Assembly: GCA_029962745.1 (NCBI GenBank)
Contig: CM057154.1
Coordinates: 1,399,459-1,463,458 of the forward strand
Direction of reading: 5' to 3'
Length of the DNA: 64,000 bases
Source: Echinometra lucunter
Lineage: Eukaryota; Echinodermata; Echinoidea; Camarodonta; Echinometridae
The notes below the pieces were generated by a model that was given only the letters and a program-made list of their open reading frames with translations, did no database searches and was not told the DNA's origin. Below, piece after piece: positions 47,337-57,690 of the stretch; the first letter of the stretch is position 1, and each line of letters starts with the position of its first letter. The translations under genes and the position numbers were made by a program.

Positions 47337-47869
47337 TTACTGATGTAAGCCCATATTGCATATAGTTCAAAACATGTCTCCAGTTTAAAAATGAGGCCAG
47401 AATAACACTGTGGTAAGATTAAGATTGTAATCTTTACTAAATGAAAACGATATTTGGTGATACCACTCTCTTTCCCCATGCTCACACAAATCTGACTTAT
47501 TTCCATTGAAAGTAATATCCCCCAAAGAGAGGCATTTAGGGAAAAAACTCATCTCATGAGATGGGCAACTCCTGCCATGTTTTTGATTAAGATTTGCGAT
47601 AAGTGAGAATTAAAGATTGAATATACAGATCAGAAGTAGTGTTTTTTCTTTCTTTTTAATTCCAGTCTATGAGAAACCTCACATATCTGATGCATAAATA
47701 AGATAAGGGGAATAAACTTCAGGTATCATGTAGTCCCACAAGGTGAAAATGATGTTTGGGTTTTGTGCAGCAGTCCAGTCACTGCAAGTGGATTGCTTGA
47801 TCTTGGGTGCATGTAGGTCTCCTGCAGGATGACTGATAGAGTGTAAGGATAGGAGGAGTGAAGAAAAAA

Positions 47870-47965
47870 GAGAGAGTGGGGGATTGAAGAGAATGTGAGA
47901 GAGAGGGAAAGAAGGAACAGAGGAATAGAGGGTTATAGGGAGAGAGGGAGGGATGGAGAGAGGGA

Positions 47966-48005
<40 letters not shown>

Positions 48006-48393
48006 AAGAGAGAGAGGAAAGAAGGAGCAGAGGAACAGAGGGTTACAGGGAGAGAGGGGTGGAGAGAGGGAAGAGATAGAGGGAGGGAGGAACCAAGAGA
48101 GGAAAAGGGAAGGAGGGACAGAGGAGGAAGACAGAAGACTGAAGAAAGGGAGGGATGGAGAGATGGAGAGAGAGAAAAGGGAAAAAGCAAGAGGAAAATG
48201 GGAGGAAGGGACAGGAAAAGAGAGACATGCAAAGAAAAATGGAAAAGCAAGAGGGGGTGGGCAGGGAGATAGGAAGAGAAATGAAGTGAGGGATCAAGGA
48301 GTGAGGGAGGGAAGGTAAGAGGGATGGAGGGAGGGAAGGATACAAGTAGAGAGAGAGTGTGTGTGTGTGTGTGTGTGTGAGGGTGTGTGTGTG
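47870..48393. repeat. 500-bp GA-rich tract with terminal (GT)n
   Basis: Purine-rich with a GA core at 47970-48000. The block GAAAGAAGGA(A/G)CAGAGGAA with AGAGGGTTA(T/C)AGGGAGAGA appears at 47907 and 48018, a tandem duplication of about 110 bp. It ends in (GT)n at 48357-48393. The 121-162-codon frames are Arg/Glu/Gly or Ser/Leu/Pro artefacts. Confidence 0.92.
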
Positions 48394-49044
48394 GGTTTGA
48401 GTCTGTCCAGGTCAGTGACACCTCTCAAAATCAAACCTAAACCTCTTGTCCATGGGTGATTGGTTCAGACTACAAAAAGTCAGACATAGAACACAGTATG
48501 TTGTCCATACCTTTAGTTTCCCACAGTCTAGACTGAAGACTGAAAGAATGAAAAAAATGATAGGCTCAGAGGGCTCAAGGAATCCTACCTTTCTAGTTTT
48601 GCTGAAAAAGTTGAGCCTACCCCAGAACCGACAGGAGTACTGCTGTTATGTAGTTCAATCGGTACAAGGAGATGCTGAAACTTATGCTATATTTCCAGCC
48701 TAACATTGATGATAGCAAGTTCAGGAAGTTTGTGGTAAACAAGCTTTGGTAGAAAATACAGGCTATGCCAATGTTCATGAATTTTCTCTGTTATAAAGAT
48801 AAATTGATTCATCCCAGGGAGATTTTTCTTTTCCAATAAATATAGTCTACACACATGCACTATGACTATGTATGATTTAGACAATGTATTTACGATAGTA
48901 ATTTTGTAATAAAACACGCTCAGAGTTATCCTTTAATCTCTAGGTCACTCATTTTCAGGAAAGTTTAAGAAGCTGAAAAGTTAGAACAGTAACCTCTTAG
49001 CTTATGCATGAAGTGAATAAAACATTTACATCCTTTTTTCCTGG

Positions 49045-49262
49045 GGGAGAGAGAGAGAGAGAGAATATAATGGACAAGAAACTGCTCAGATTTGAGCCCT
49101 GTAACCATGGTAACATCATGGATGACTTGCTGGCAGCCATCGTAGTGTATCGCTCTCCAGGCACAACACATCTGTCCGTGAGGAAAGCCTTTGTGGCCCG
49201 ACTTTTCAAGTATGAGAGAGAACATGGAGTAATGACTACTGGTCATAAGATTGTACTGTGAA
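49045..49262. promoter_or_regulatory. Unique island with X-box-like palindrome
   Basis: After (GA)n at 49047-49063, GTAACCATGGTAAC (49101-49114) resembles an RFX X-box with one half-site mismatch. The + strand is open to 49261, ending GVMTTGHKIVL, and part of the minus strand is open too. No splice-site pair was found. An exon cannot be excluded but is not supported. Confidence 0.22.
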
Positions 49263-49868
49263 AGAAACTGCATGCATGGAAGTTATTCTTGATGGTGGAG
49301 TTCATATGTGTAGTATATAAGAAATAGTATGTTAGAGTCATCAAAGTGATAGCGAAGTGACCTACATGTAATTTTGCCCAAATAGTATCACAGTATTAAA
49401 AGACCAATGCACAAACATATGGGAACATGTATGTGTGTTGTACTCTTATCATGCATTATATTTGGATTTTGGAATAAGAGGTTATTTAAGAGTTACTTGT
49501 TTGAGTACGACATTGCTATTAATAAGTATTATGATGATCTTCCATATGGGGATGAAGAGGAATTGAAAAGTCACTAATTGATTTTTTACTCAACATTTCT
49601 TTGTTGGGTGAATTGAAAACATGCAGAAAAGAACCAGCTAAAGGATACTTATTTTGTTTTGGAATTTTCTAGTATATGTAAATTGTGTCACCTGCTCACA
49701 TAGATCTCGGATTTTTGGAGAACTACAAAATTCTTTTTCATGGAAAGGTTCAGAAGGGGAATTTTTAGTGAAGAATAACGAGTGAAACGACAACATTGAC
49801 AAGTCACGAGTGTCGAGAGAATTCATCTTTTCCCCAACATCAGCAAAATGTGTTTTGTAACAACCAAC

Positions 49869-49870
<2 letters not shown>

Positions 49871-49913
<43 letters not shown>
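49871..49913 (+). repeat. (GA)n microsatellite
   Basis: About 42 bp of uninterrupted GA, the longest pure dinucleotide run noticed. Confidence 0.95.
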
Positions 49914-49915
<2 letters not shown>

Positions 49916-49947
49916 GGAAATGTCCAAAGATTATTACAAGATGCTTT

Positions 49948-49961
49948 GTTTCCATGGTAAC
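49948..49961. promoter_or_regulatory. Consensus RFX-type X-box
   Basis: GTTTCCATGGTAAC fits the RYYNYY-AT-RRNRAC X-box consensus without mismatch. It lies 35 bp after the GA tract. Function is unknown; such a site occurs by chance at low frequency. Confidence 0.3.
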
Positions 49962-50164
49962 AGATCTAGTGCAAACAAATACTGAAGAAAATGCAAGGTT
50001 GTAATTTCCCATTGTCATAGGTGTAGATAAAGAATGACAGAGTGCATTATCTCTGATATTATGGAAGTGTGGAGAGGCTGGGATTTTTGTGCCTTAGCAT
50101 GAAAATATCCAATAACTGGCAATGATAACCAAAGGTGATTAGAGAAAGCTAACATGTATATTTT

Positions 50165-50358
50165 TTGATACGGTCGAACCTGCTTTAGTGACCACCCGCA
50201 TGAAAGCCACCTGTTTATAAAGGCCATGAAGTTTGTTTACCTTGAACTGTGTTCCTCATTGAAATGTGTATTTAAAGAACCTGTATATAAAGACGGCCTG
50301 CTCATGAATGCTATTTTTTCTTGCCGTACATTAGCAATCTGTATAGACCAGGTTTCAC
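50165..50358. mobile_element. GTGGTC-type repeat, second occurrence, interrupted
   Basis: ACGGTCGAACCTGCTTTAGT, GACCACCCGCATGAAAGCC, CTGTATATAAAGACGGCCTG and GTATAGACCAGGTTTCAC have the arrangement of the split repeat at 42328. The next element (50359-50730) interrupts it, and CCAGGTTTCACTGACATTTT after 50730 resumes it. Confidence 0.55.
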
Positions 50359-50730
50359 GGTAGAGGATAGTTCCTGCCACTCGCAGTTATCTTTCAATTT
50401 GATGTCATAGAAATGATGTATCGACTGCATTCAAGAATAGCTGTGATACGTTAACAATTTCTGACAAAATAAACCCCAATGTTATCAATCATTACAGCAA
50501 AAATGCAAATGGCGAGAGTGGGAAGCGAACGCGTGACTATACGTTTGTAGAACGACCCACCATTCTGCCCTAGTGCTTAACTTGTGCTACGAGCAATCGA
50601 GGTTGCTAATGGGTTCTCTGAGAGATTTATACCTAGAATTCTTATGTACATTGCCTTCGAAAGCTTATGCATATTCATTTCTGTGACGTCAAATTGAAAG
50701 GTAACTATGGGTGGCAGGAACTATCCTCTG
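50359..50730. mobile_element. 372-bp TIR element with 11-bp target-site duplication and tRNA-like core
   Basis: The terminal inverted repeats 50362-50416 and 50675-50729 share AGAGGATAGTTCCTGCCAC, TTTCAATTTGA(T/C)GTCA and AGAAATGA, about 55 bp with few mismatches. CCAGGTTTCAC directly flanks both sides (50348-50358 and 50731-50741). On the minus strand the core carries a B-box-like GCGTTCGCTTCCC (50520-50532) and an A-box-like TAGGGCAGAATGGTGG (about 50558-50573). Long TIRs plus a 9-11-bp duplication suggest a Mutator-like MITE; no transposase is present. Confidence 0.85.
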
Positions 50731-51384
50731 CCAGGTTTCACTGACATTTTGAAAGTAAGGGGATTTCATTTTTTATGGCTCATCTTTTATCAGAAATTTC
50801 AAGAGAACATGAAAGTGAAGGATAACAATAAAAAGGATCCAAAGCAAGAACTACTTATTGTTATGTAGTGTAGGCTGGAATGATTTATTGCTTTCAATTT
50901 TCCATCGGATGGATTGTAGACTTTCAAAGATTTAGATGACCATGTGAAATATGAGGTTTTATCCCATTCTTTTTTATTTGCTGAAGGATGAAGAAAATTT
51001 ACTCTAAATTGCTTAAAAAGCATGATACAGGATGTGAAACGTGTCAAATTGGTGTGATGGAAATGACTTGTCAATTGGAATGAAGAATGAGTGGTACTTA
51101 ATCCTCCCAACCTTTGCATTTGGTGCTGCCATTTGCTTTCTTTAGGCTGGTTTGTTTTGCAGGGTGTGCGAACAACGTGCCAGTTTTTCAACATTCGCAT
51201 CTGTCACAAATTGCCCCATGAAAATTGGCCTTTTGTAAGTGACTTGATGATCTGTATGATGTTCCTTTTTCTGGAAGATAATTGGAACAATAAGCACCAT
51301 GTTTTGTCAAAATGAAATAATGATAACAACAACAGTAATGATAATAATAATAATTACTAGCATTTGGAACCTCTCCATAGTATA

Positions 51385-51550
51385 CAAATATACTTTGCCT
51401 TGAGAGTTTCTAGTTAAAACTATGGGCAAGAGGTGACTCCGAAATAGTACTATTCACTGAGGGGCGCAGCCCCGAAGTGAATGGTACTATTCGAGTCACC
51501 GAGGCCCATAGTTTTAACCAGAAACTCGAAATTATGGCAGAGTATATTTG
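51385..51550. repeat. 166-bp near-perfect palindrome (cruciform-prone)
   Basis: The left arm CAAATATACTTTGCC... from 51385 pairs with the right arm ending GGCAGAGTATATTTG at 51550. Paired blocks are GAGTTTCTAG(/GG)TTAAAACTATGGGC, GGTGACTC and AATAGTA(C)(T/C)ATTCACT, with a GGGGC-GCA-GCCCC tip at 51461-51473. Arms are about 75 bp at roughly 85-90% match with almost no loop. Confidence 0.92.
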
Positions 51551-52413
51551 TTTTATATTTTGGATCAAGATTATATGTATTTTGTACATGAATTTTACTT
51601 TCTTATTTTATATTTTTCTTGATTGATACGAAGAATTCGCAAGATATCGCGATCGCAAAGTTCGATGTCGTATCGCACCGCTCTGGACCTGGAAAAGTGT
51701 TAAAAAAATAACGTCGACCTAACTTCGCGCACGCCAGTTTTCAAGTGATTAATACAAAATAGAGATCCATAAAAGGTAAGATAATTGCATTACCAGGAAG
51801 GCAAAATGCCACTGAATAAATTGATATCACATTTTACTTACTATTTTGATGACATTGTCTCTCGAAAAGAGGAATTCTAGACCCTTGTCGACAAGTCCAG
51901 TTTTGTCAGAACGAACGCAAAACGCTGCCAAATTTGCCGATTTTTCATTCATAATTTCAAAATTCCATCTCTAATTTCAAAAGGAAAGTAATTTCCAAGG
52001 TAATTTTAGGGTGCTCTTTCCGTTGGTGCTACCAGTTTTTCACAATCTTTTCTAGTTTTTGAGATATGGTCCTGTGCGCGAAGTTAGATCACTCTGCCAT
52101 ACAGATAAACTGCAAAGTGATCGGAAATTGAAAAACGCAGTAGCCGTGACACCGCGAGAGTTCCCCATGGTGCGCACTCGAGCTCTCGTATGCCCCACTG
52201 AATTTTCATTTCGCGCATAGATTTTGCGTACTGTGACGTCATTTCACAAATAGTATATACTATTTGGAAAATGTCGTCATAAGAGTGACGTCATTTCCCA
52301 AATAGTAAACCTTCACGCCAACATTCTGAAATAGCTGAAAATACCAATGATCACGTGAAGGTCTTTAAGCCAATCATGAAAGGATAAATTTCTGATCCAA
52401 AATATAATAAACT
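51551..52413. mobile_element. Complex inverted-repeat element next to the palindrome
   Basis: The left end TTTTATATTTTGGATCA (51551) is inverted at the right as TGATCCAAAATATAATAAA (ending about 52411). A second, inner inverted pair is CCTAACTTCGCGCACGCCAG (about 51718) and GTGCGCGAAGTTAGATCA (about 52074). Local GC and CpG content (ATATCGCGATCGCAAAG) exceed the flanks. No long frame. The palindrome may be part of the same element. Confidence 0.65.
52233..52307. repeat. TGACGTCATTT/AAATAGTA palindrome plus direct copy
   Basis: AAATAGTATATACTATTT at 52248-52265 is a perfect 18-bp palindrome. It extends outward to TGACGTCATTT and AAAATGTCGTCA. GTGACGTCATTTC(A/C)CAAATAGTA occurs twice (52232 and 52285), each with a TGACGTCA CRE-like site. 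Confidence 0.85.
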
Positions 52414-52419
52414 ATATCA

Positions 52420-53760
52420 CAGAGTTTACACAAAATAATCACACATAAAAGGTACATACACAATATTTCAAAGGGATATGGATAGGGGAAATAAAAGGGA
52501 TTAAGTAGACATAAAAGCAATGTTTATGTGATAGAGCAAAGTGAAAGAGAAACAGTCTAGTAGGATTTTTAATACATAATTAATTTTCGATTGATAAGTA
52601 GATTGTGTCGAGACTTCAAATTGCCTTCACATGTGGGTAGGTTGATGGTTCACTAAACACTAGTTCGTAAATTAAATTGAGGGTGGAATATGAAAATGAA
52701 ATATTAGAAATGAAAATAGAAACAAAAGAAAATCAAAAAGGCTTATCGTATTCTCCTCAAAATGGGTGACCTACTTTCACTGCTGAAAAAGCTTTTTGAA
52801 TTTAAACCTATACATGAGACAGAGACATGAAAAAAAAAATCAGCGGAATGTAAAATGCAAAAATCCTACGAGAATGCAATCATACAAATTTATTCTGTGC
52901 ATATATTGACAAATATGATTAATAGCATTTTAGAGTATTGAGCTTTAGTGCAGTCTAGATAGTGCTATCTTTAGCAGTGTAAATGCGTTTCAAGAGAAAT
53001 AAGGGTAAAGAAGAGTACAGGTCTGTTTGGTTTGCTGTAGCCGAGGGATATATTTTATTGGGTTATTTTTGAAGTGGAATAGTTAGGAAAACAAGGCTAT
53101 AGGAAATATGTGGATATTGGGACCTTCAAATAGTGCATTCCTTGCTTGATTTTAAACATGCCACGTTTTATTTGCGAGCAAATGAAATTGAAGTGGGGGA
53201 GTGTATTTGCTATGTGCTCTCAGCACTTCGGATAGAGATGTTTTTGTTCATTCTGTGGTCAGTTCTATATATATAATTGCTACGGGTGCAGCAAAGGACA
53301 CATACTGTACTATACAGACCCATTCATGCATGAGCTTTATATTATTCTGCTCTGTTGTGGAAAATTTCAATAGATTGAAATTGAAATATGTAGGCCTACA
53401 TGCAATATCTTGTTCTCTCAATTTTGGTCTTGAGCTGTCCCTGCTTTCTGACACTCTGCAAGAAATCAGCCAGTGTCCAAGCAGTTGAGCATCTGATTTT
53501 TTTTGGAAGTAATTGTAGATTATTTGTAAATTATTTAAATGATGATGTAACTGGTTCAGCACTGAGTTTTATTCCATTTTAGGTAGTTTTAGTTAGTGGC
53601 ATTGAGTAGTGTAATGATCAACTGGAGTTCTGATCATACAATTTTAATGTGAAAGAAACGTTCCAAAGCAACTGGAAGAATTAGATTAGTTGTACATAAA
53701 CACATGTGCCTTGCATGACATTTGGGAATTATCGAATTGAAAAGAAATTCACTAACTTTC
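52420..53760. other. AT-rich intronic stretch, no gene seen
   Basis: Unique-looking sequence without long frames or repeat ends; several overlapping frames near 53200-53580 are on opposite strands and lack splice support. Confidence 0.5.
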
Positions 53761-53768
53761 CCTGAAAG

Positions 53769-54077
53769 GAACTTCGACTGCACGCAGAAACAAGTATATG
53801 GGATTACACACAAATCTGGCATGATGTTCAGCCCAAACTTTTCAGCCATTTTTGGAGATATTTCAAATGTGAGGGCAGTTGAAGAGAAATCCCTTCTAGG
53901 GGACCCTTTTTTTACGATGATATTCTTCTCAACTGACTTGAAAAGAATGAGAAAGCTCACAAATCATTTTTCACCTTTCCTAGAACTTCAGCTTCTCTTT
54001 AAATCTTTCCTGAAGTCAAAAGTTGAAACTTTCGCACAAAAACAACATCATGTTGGACAAGTAACTTTCAGATGCAG
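53769..54077 (+). other. Weak internal exon candidate, 309 nt
   Basis: CTAACTTTCCCTGAAAG (acceptor at 53768, with branch-site-like CTAAC very close) opens a frame with no stop up to GATGCAG|GTACGTGG (54077). It includes NFDCTQKQVYGITHKSG and ends GQVTFRC. Length 309 is a multiple of three. Against it: short pyrimidine tract, branch too near the acceptor, no recognisable family and no Musashi similarity. Confidence 0.12.
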
Positions 54078-54094
54078 GTACGTGGCTGTTTCCT

Positions 54095-54112
54095 GGGGGG
54101 GGGGGGGGGGGG
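54095..54112 (+). repeat. G18 homopolymer
   Basis: Eighteen G, 17 bp after the weak donor above. An (ATGT)n run follows at 54278-54297. Confidence 0.9.
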
Positions 54113-54347
54113 AGGGATAAATCTGTGTCATATGGATGAAGATGTTTTGTTGGTATTTAGCTTTTCATGCAGAAAAATGCATCAAAGTGGAAAAAGCTGC
54201 TGATGGGAAAAGTGCATTTCTCTGGAAAATTGCTGGACTGCAAAAATGAGTGCATTCGCGTGAGAAGTATTTATGTATACATGTATGTATGTATGTAAGG
54301 CATGAAAAGTAGATCATTTCTGCTGGTAAACTGTGAAATGTGTTACA

Positions 54348-54800
54348 GCCTGTTCAGACACAAAACTAGTTACACAAAACTCTTATCCTGAATTTCAATA
54401 AAGAAATACATAAAGGGTGTTAAACATCACATAGAAAATCATTGTGTAAGTGAACAGTATCCAGACATACACCCTAACCTCTCTCTAAAAAAACGTGGTA
54501 TAGATATTTTTTTACTGCGCATGATGTCATGGTTACATCTCTTTTCGCCCATACTCACGATAAGCCCCGCCCAGTTATAGCCTACCGTTCTATGGTCGCC
54601 ATACGTTCAGACACAGACAGACTGTGATTCTTTATCTAGTTCTAGAACGAAATGATGCTCAAACCCGCGTTTCGTTATATATTGTTCTGTTAGTCAGCAT
54701 TCAGACACACAAATTCATTGTATACCGTTTTTGGTATCTACGTGTAGCTACTTACCATTTCGCATAGCCATATGACAAATTAGTTGTGTCTGAACACAGG
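54348..54800. mobile_element. MITE, GTTCAGACAC family copy B, with GTTACA duplication
   Basis: Left GCCTGTTCAGACACAAAAC and right TTGTGTCTGAACACAGG are inverted. GTTACA at 54342-54347 and 54801-54806 is a likely 6-bp target duplication. Internal TTTTACTGCGCATGATG, AAGCCCCGCCCAGTTATA, CGTTCAGACACA and TTTCGTTATA blocks are collinear with copy A at 33612. Confidence 0.85.
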
Positions 54801-54809
54801 GTTACATCA

Positions 54810-55590
54810 TACATGGACATATAACATTGACACGGTCTTGTGAGTGTGATCATCACCATCTACATGTATGTGATTTGATGTGTAAGAGAAATGCAATGAA
54901 GACAAACAGATGAGTGATTTTGTTCAGTGGAGAAGATCCATTTAAGATTTCAGAAGGACATGTTCATGTGAGAAATAGAAACAAGCACTTTTAGAACTTA
55001 TTCTTTTTTTAAATCTCTTTTCATGTTTGACTGCAAGTAAAGGTAATGAAGTAAAGAAAATCACCAGTGCTGAAATACCATTTTTCAAGTGGAATTATGA
55101 ACCAGATTCAGAAAGTAATAATCCTTTCTTCTTGGGGAAATTGCTCTATCCACCGTAAAATCAACTTCGGTGCCTATGTTTAAAAGCATGTAATGAAAAA
55201 TATAAATCCACTTACATATAAGTTATTCCTGCTTGGCTGGTATATTGAAGAAGAATCATTAGTCCTTTTCCATTTTAACATTGGCATGTGATTATTTGTC
55301 AGGCATAACCTATTTTCATCTTGCCTGTGGATAAACATGATTGCCTTTTCTTCTGATCGTCGTAGTGAAGTAATTAGGGTATACTCCTAATTTATGCTTA
55401 TCTGGCAGCTTTTTTCAGTATTATTTTCAGCTCAGTAATTCCACTGAGCTACATTTCAAATAGGAGGTTTCTTGACAGAAGTTTGAATTTCTCAAAATTT
55501 GCATGGAATCTGTATATGCTATTATGTACATGTGTATTGCCCTCTTGGTGGAATTTGTGGATTTATTTAGCCCAGTTTTGAAGTAATGTT
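54810..55590. other. AT-rich intronic stretch, no gene seen
   Basis: No splice-site pair, repeat end or RNA gene recognised. Confidence 0.5.
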
Positions 55591-55599
55591 CATTTCAGG

Positions 55600-56640
55600 A
55601 GAAAGAAAACGTGATGTTTTATCCCACGTTAATTGCCCGATATGGGAGAAAGCGGCTTAGAGCCTTTTGAAGTCAAATTGATTTTCCTTGGATTTGGGGG
55701 GTGATGCTTGGAAGTCCCAATTAATCTCTACCTCCTCCATCTCCCTTCATCCCCATGAGCCTTCTACCGCCATCCTCCGGAAAGCATCCCAGTGATGGTG
55801 GTGGAGGAAATGAGATGCTACACCATTCCAGTGAATGGCTGGTGTGACATACCTGGAAGGGTATGAATGTGCTGCTTGTTGATTTAGTTTGGTGATGCCG
55901 ATGACGGCCATATCTCAATCCCCAATCATTCCATCACTCTTGCAATTACTCCCCAGCTCGTCCTTTGTGGCTCTCTAACGTGAGGATACAAGCAATTCCA
56001 TTAATCATACTACAAATGCAATAATAAATCAGTCATTCGCTCTTGTAGCAAATAAGAGACCAGCAGCAGATCCTTCATCTTGTAATGTTTTTCTTGCAGT
56101 GTCTCCAGCTCGGTCACCACGGTTACCAAATATTATGACTTAATCATCAGAAATGAAATTGTATGTCAGCATGAAAGGTGCTCAGTTGGTAGTCATTGTG
56201 TGTGACCTAATTCCTCCTCCTCCCCCTCCCCTTTCATCAACTACTCAGTCTTTATAATGCTGATCGAATTATAAAAGGATGCTGCATGCGTCTGTCCTGT
56301 ACTAATGCAACAAAGAATTCCTCTGTAGATCAGATGCAAGGTTCCATAGCTGTGGCATGTAATACCTTATTTCCAGGTGCTTCAAAAGACGAACAATTCC
56401 GACGGCTATTGCCAGCTTGCATGGCAGCACAAGATAAAACCTCCGGCTGTAATTAGATTCAGAGCTGTAATTTTGGGCTCAAAAAGCTAAGTTTCAGGTA
56501 ATTTAATTGTGGTTGCGGTGAGAGAGACCATCTTTTCTCGGATGGGAGAGGCTTAACTTTCAGGGTGTATCTCTATCAATCTCAATTTCTACTCCTCTCA
56601 GAGGGATGGATGCTGCTAACAACTGGTTTGTGAATGAATT
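55600..56640. promoter_or_regulatory. Long non-repetitive higher-GC island (candidate regulatory cluster)
   Basis: About 1 kb almost free of simple repeats and TIRs. It includes TCCCACGTTAATTGCCCG, GAGAAAGCGGCTTAGAGCC, CCCAATTAATCTC, CATTAATCATAC, TCGGTCACCACGGTTACC, GAATTCCTCTGTAGATCAG, TCCGACGGCTATTGCCAGC and CTGTAATTAGATTCAGAGC. The repeated ATTA/TAATTA cores fit homeodomain binding. This is the most extensive such island in the window. Confidence 0.32.
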
Positions 56641-56989
56641 CAAACTCTGTCTTGATCTGTTCAAGACAATTTTGCTGAGTTATACATGAATGGTGCATTA
56701 TGCCAAGTACACATCAGACTGAGAGCAGACAGTAAGACCAAAAAGTCATGGTCGCAATTCTTCAAAGTTTTCCACTGCAAAGTTAATGCTGTAACTTTGC
56801 CTTTGGTCCATGTTTCTTGCCACGAGAATTGTCATCCAAATCATATTGATATCCTGCATCGTTGTGTGTAAAATTTTCTGAAATGTCTACAGTCCATAAC
56901 ACCCAAAGTTTCTTTTCATTTTTCTTTCCACAATCCTTCCCACAACTGTTTTTCATTGGGTGAATTGACGTAAAATAATAGCATTGGTT

Positions 56990-57275
56990 ATGATAGTAAT
57001 AATGATAATAATGATAATGATAATGATGATAATAGTAAAAATAATGATATGGATAAAAGTAACAGCAATAATAATGATCATAATGATAATAATGATAGCA
57101 GTGAAAATAATTATAATAATGAAATTATTGATAATAATAATGATAATGTAAGCACTTTCATCAATTTATACTGTTAAATTGATTTATAAGAAGCAGGTAA
57201 CATTATAATGATTATTATTATTATTGTTATTAATATTGTTATTATTATTATTATCATTATTATTATTAGAGTCTC
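56990..57275. repeat. Opposed trinucleotide arrays (AATGAT)n and (ATT)n
   Basis: ATAATGATAATAATGATAAT-type repeats (56990-57148) are followed about 60 bp later by GATTATTATTATTATTGTTA-type repeats (57207-57270). They are inverted relative to one another and could pair. Confidence 0.85.
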
Positions 57276-57479
57276 CCTCAATCTTGCAATGTACATTGAT
57301 CAGTGTACAGTCTTCATTTGTGTAAACATTGTAAATGTTGTGTAATGGCACACCCATTTACTTTATACAACATATAGCAGGGGTAAAAAAAAAAGAAGAT
57401 TTCCTCTGCGTGAGTCAGGAGGAATTAACCTGCATGTTCAATTTTGTTTTGGTATTGACAGCCCAGTTTAAGGATCTCT

Positions 57480-57690
57480 TTTGATTTGGATATAATTATC
57501 AATTGAGTAAGAACAGATGCGGGATGCTCTCTTAATCCTTTCTCAGGATTATTAGCGATTTGTGACATGCTCTGCGATGAGAACCAAATGTCAGTCATAA
57601 TCCCTGCTCGCGATCCCCAAATCGGCAACGCGGGATCTGGGGTGATGAATGGTTTGCGCTGAGTTTTTAGGAATAAAGTAGAAAAGGAAA
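57480..57690. promoter_or_regulatory. GC-richer island (candidate regulatory element)
   Basis: Contains AATTATCAATTGAG, CAGGATTATTAGCGATTTG, GAGAACCAAATGTCAGTC and CCCTGCTCGCGATCCCCAAA followed by CGGCAACGCGGGATC. Non-repetitive, no splice-site pair. Confidence 0.27.

Noticed and set aside
47895..48421. 121- to 162-codon Arg/Glu or Ser/Leu/Pro frames
   Set aside because: Produced by the GA-rich tract on both strands.
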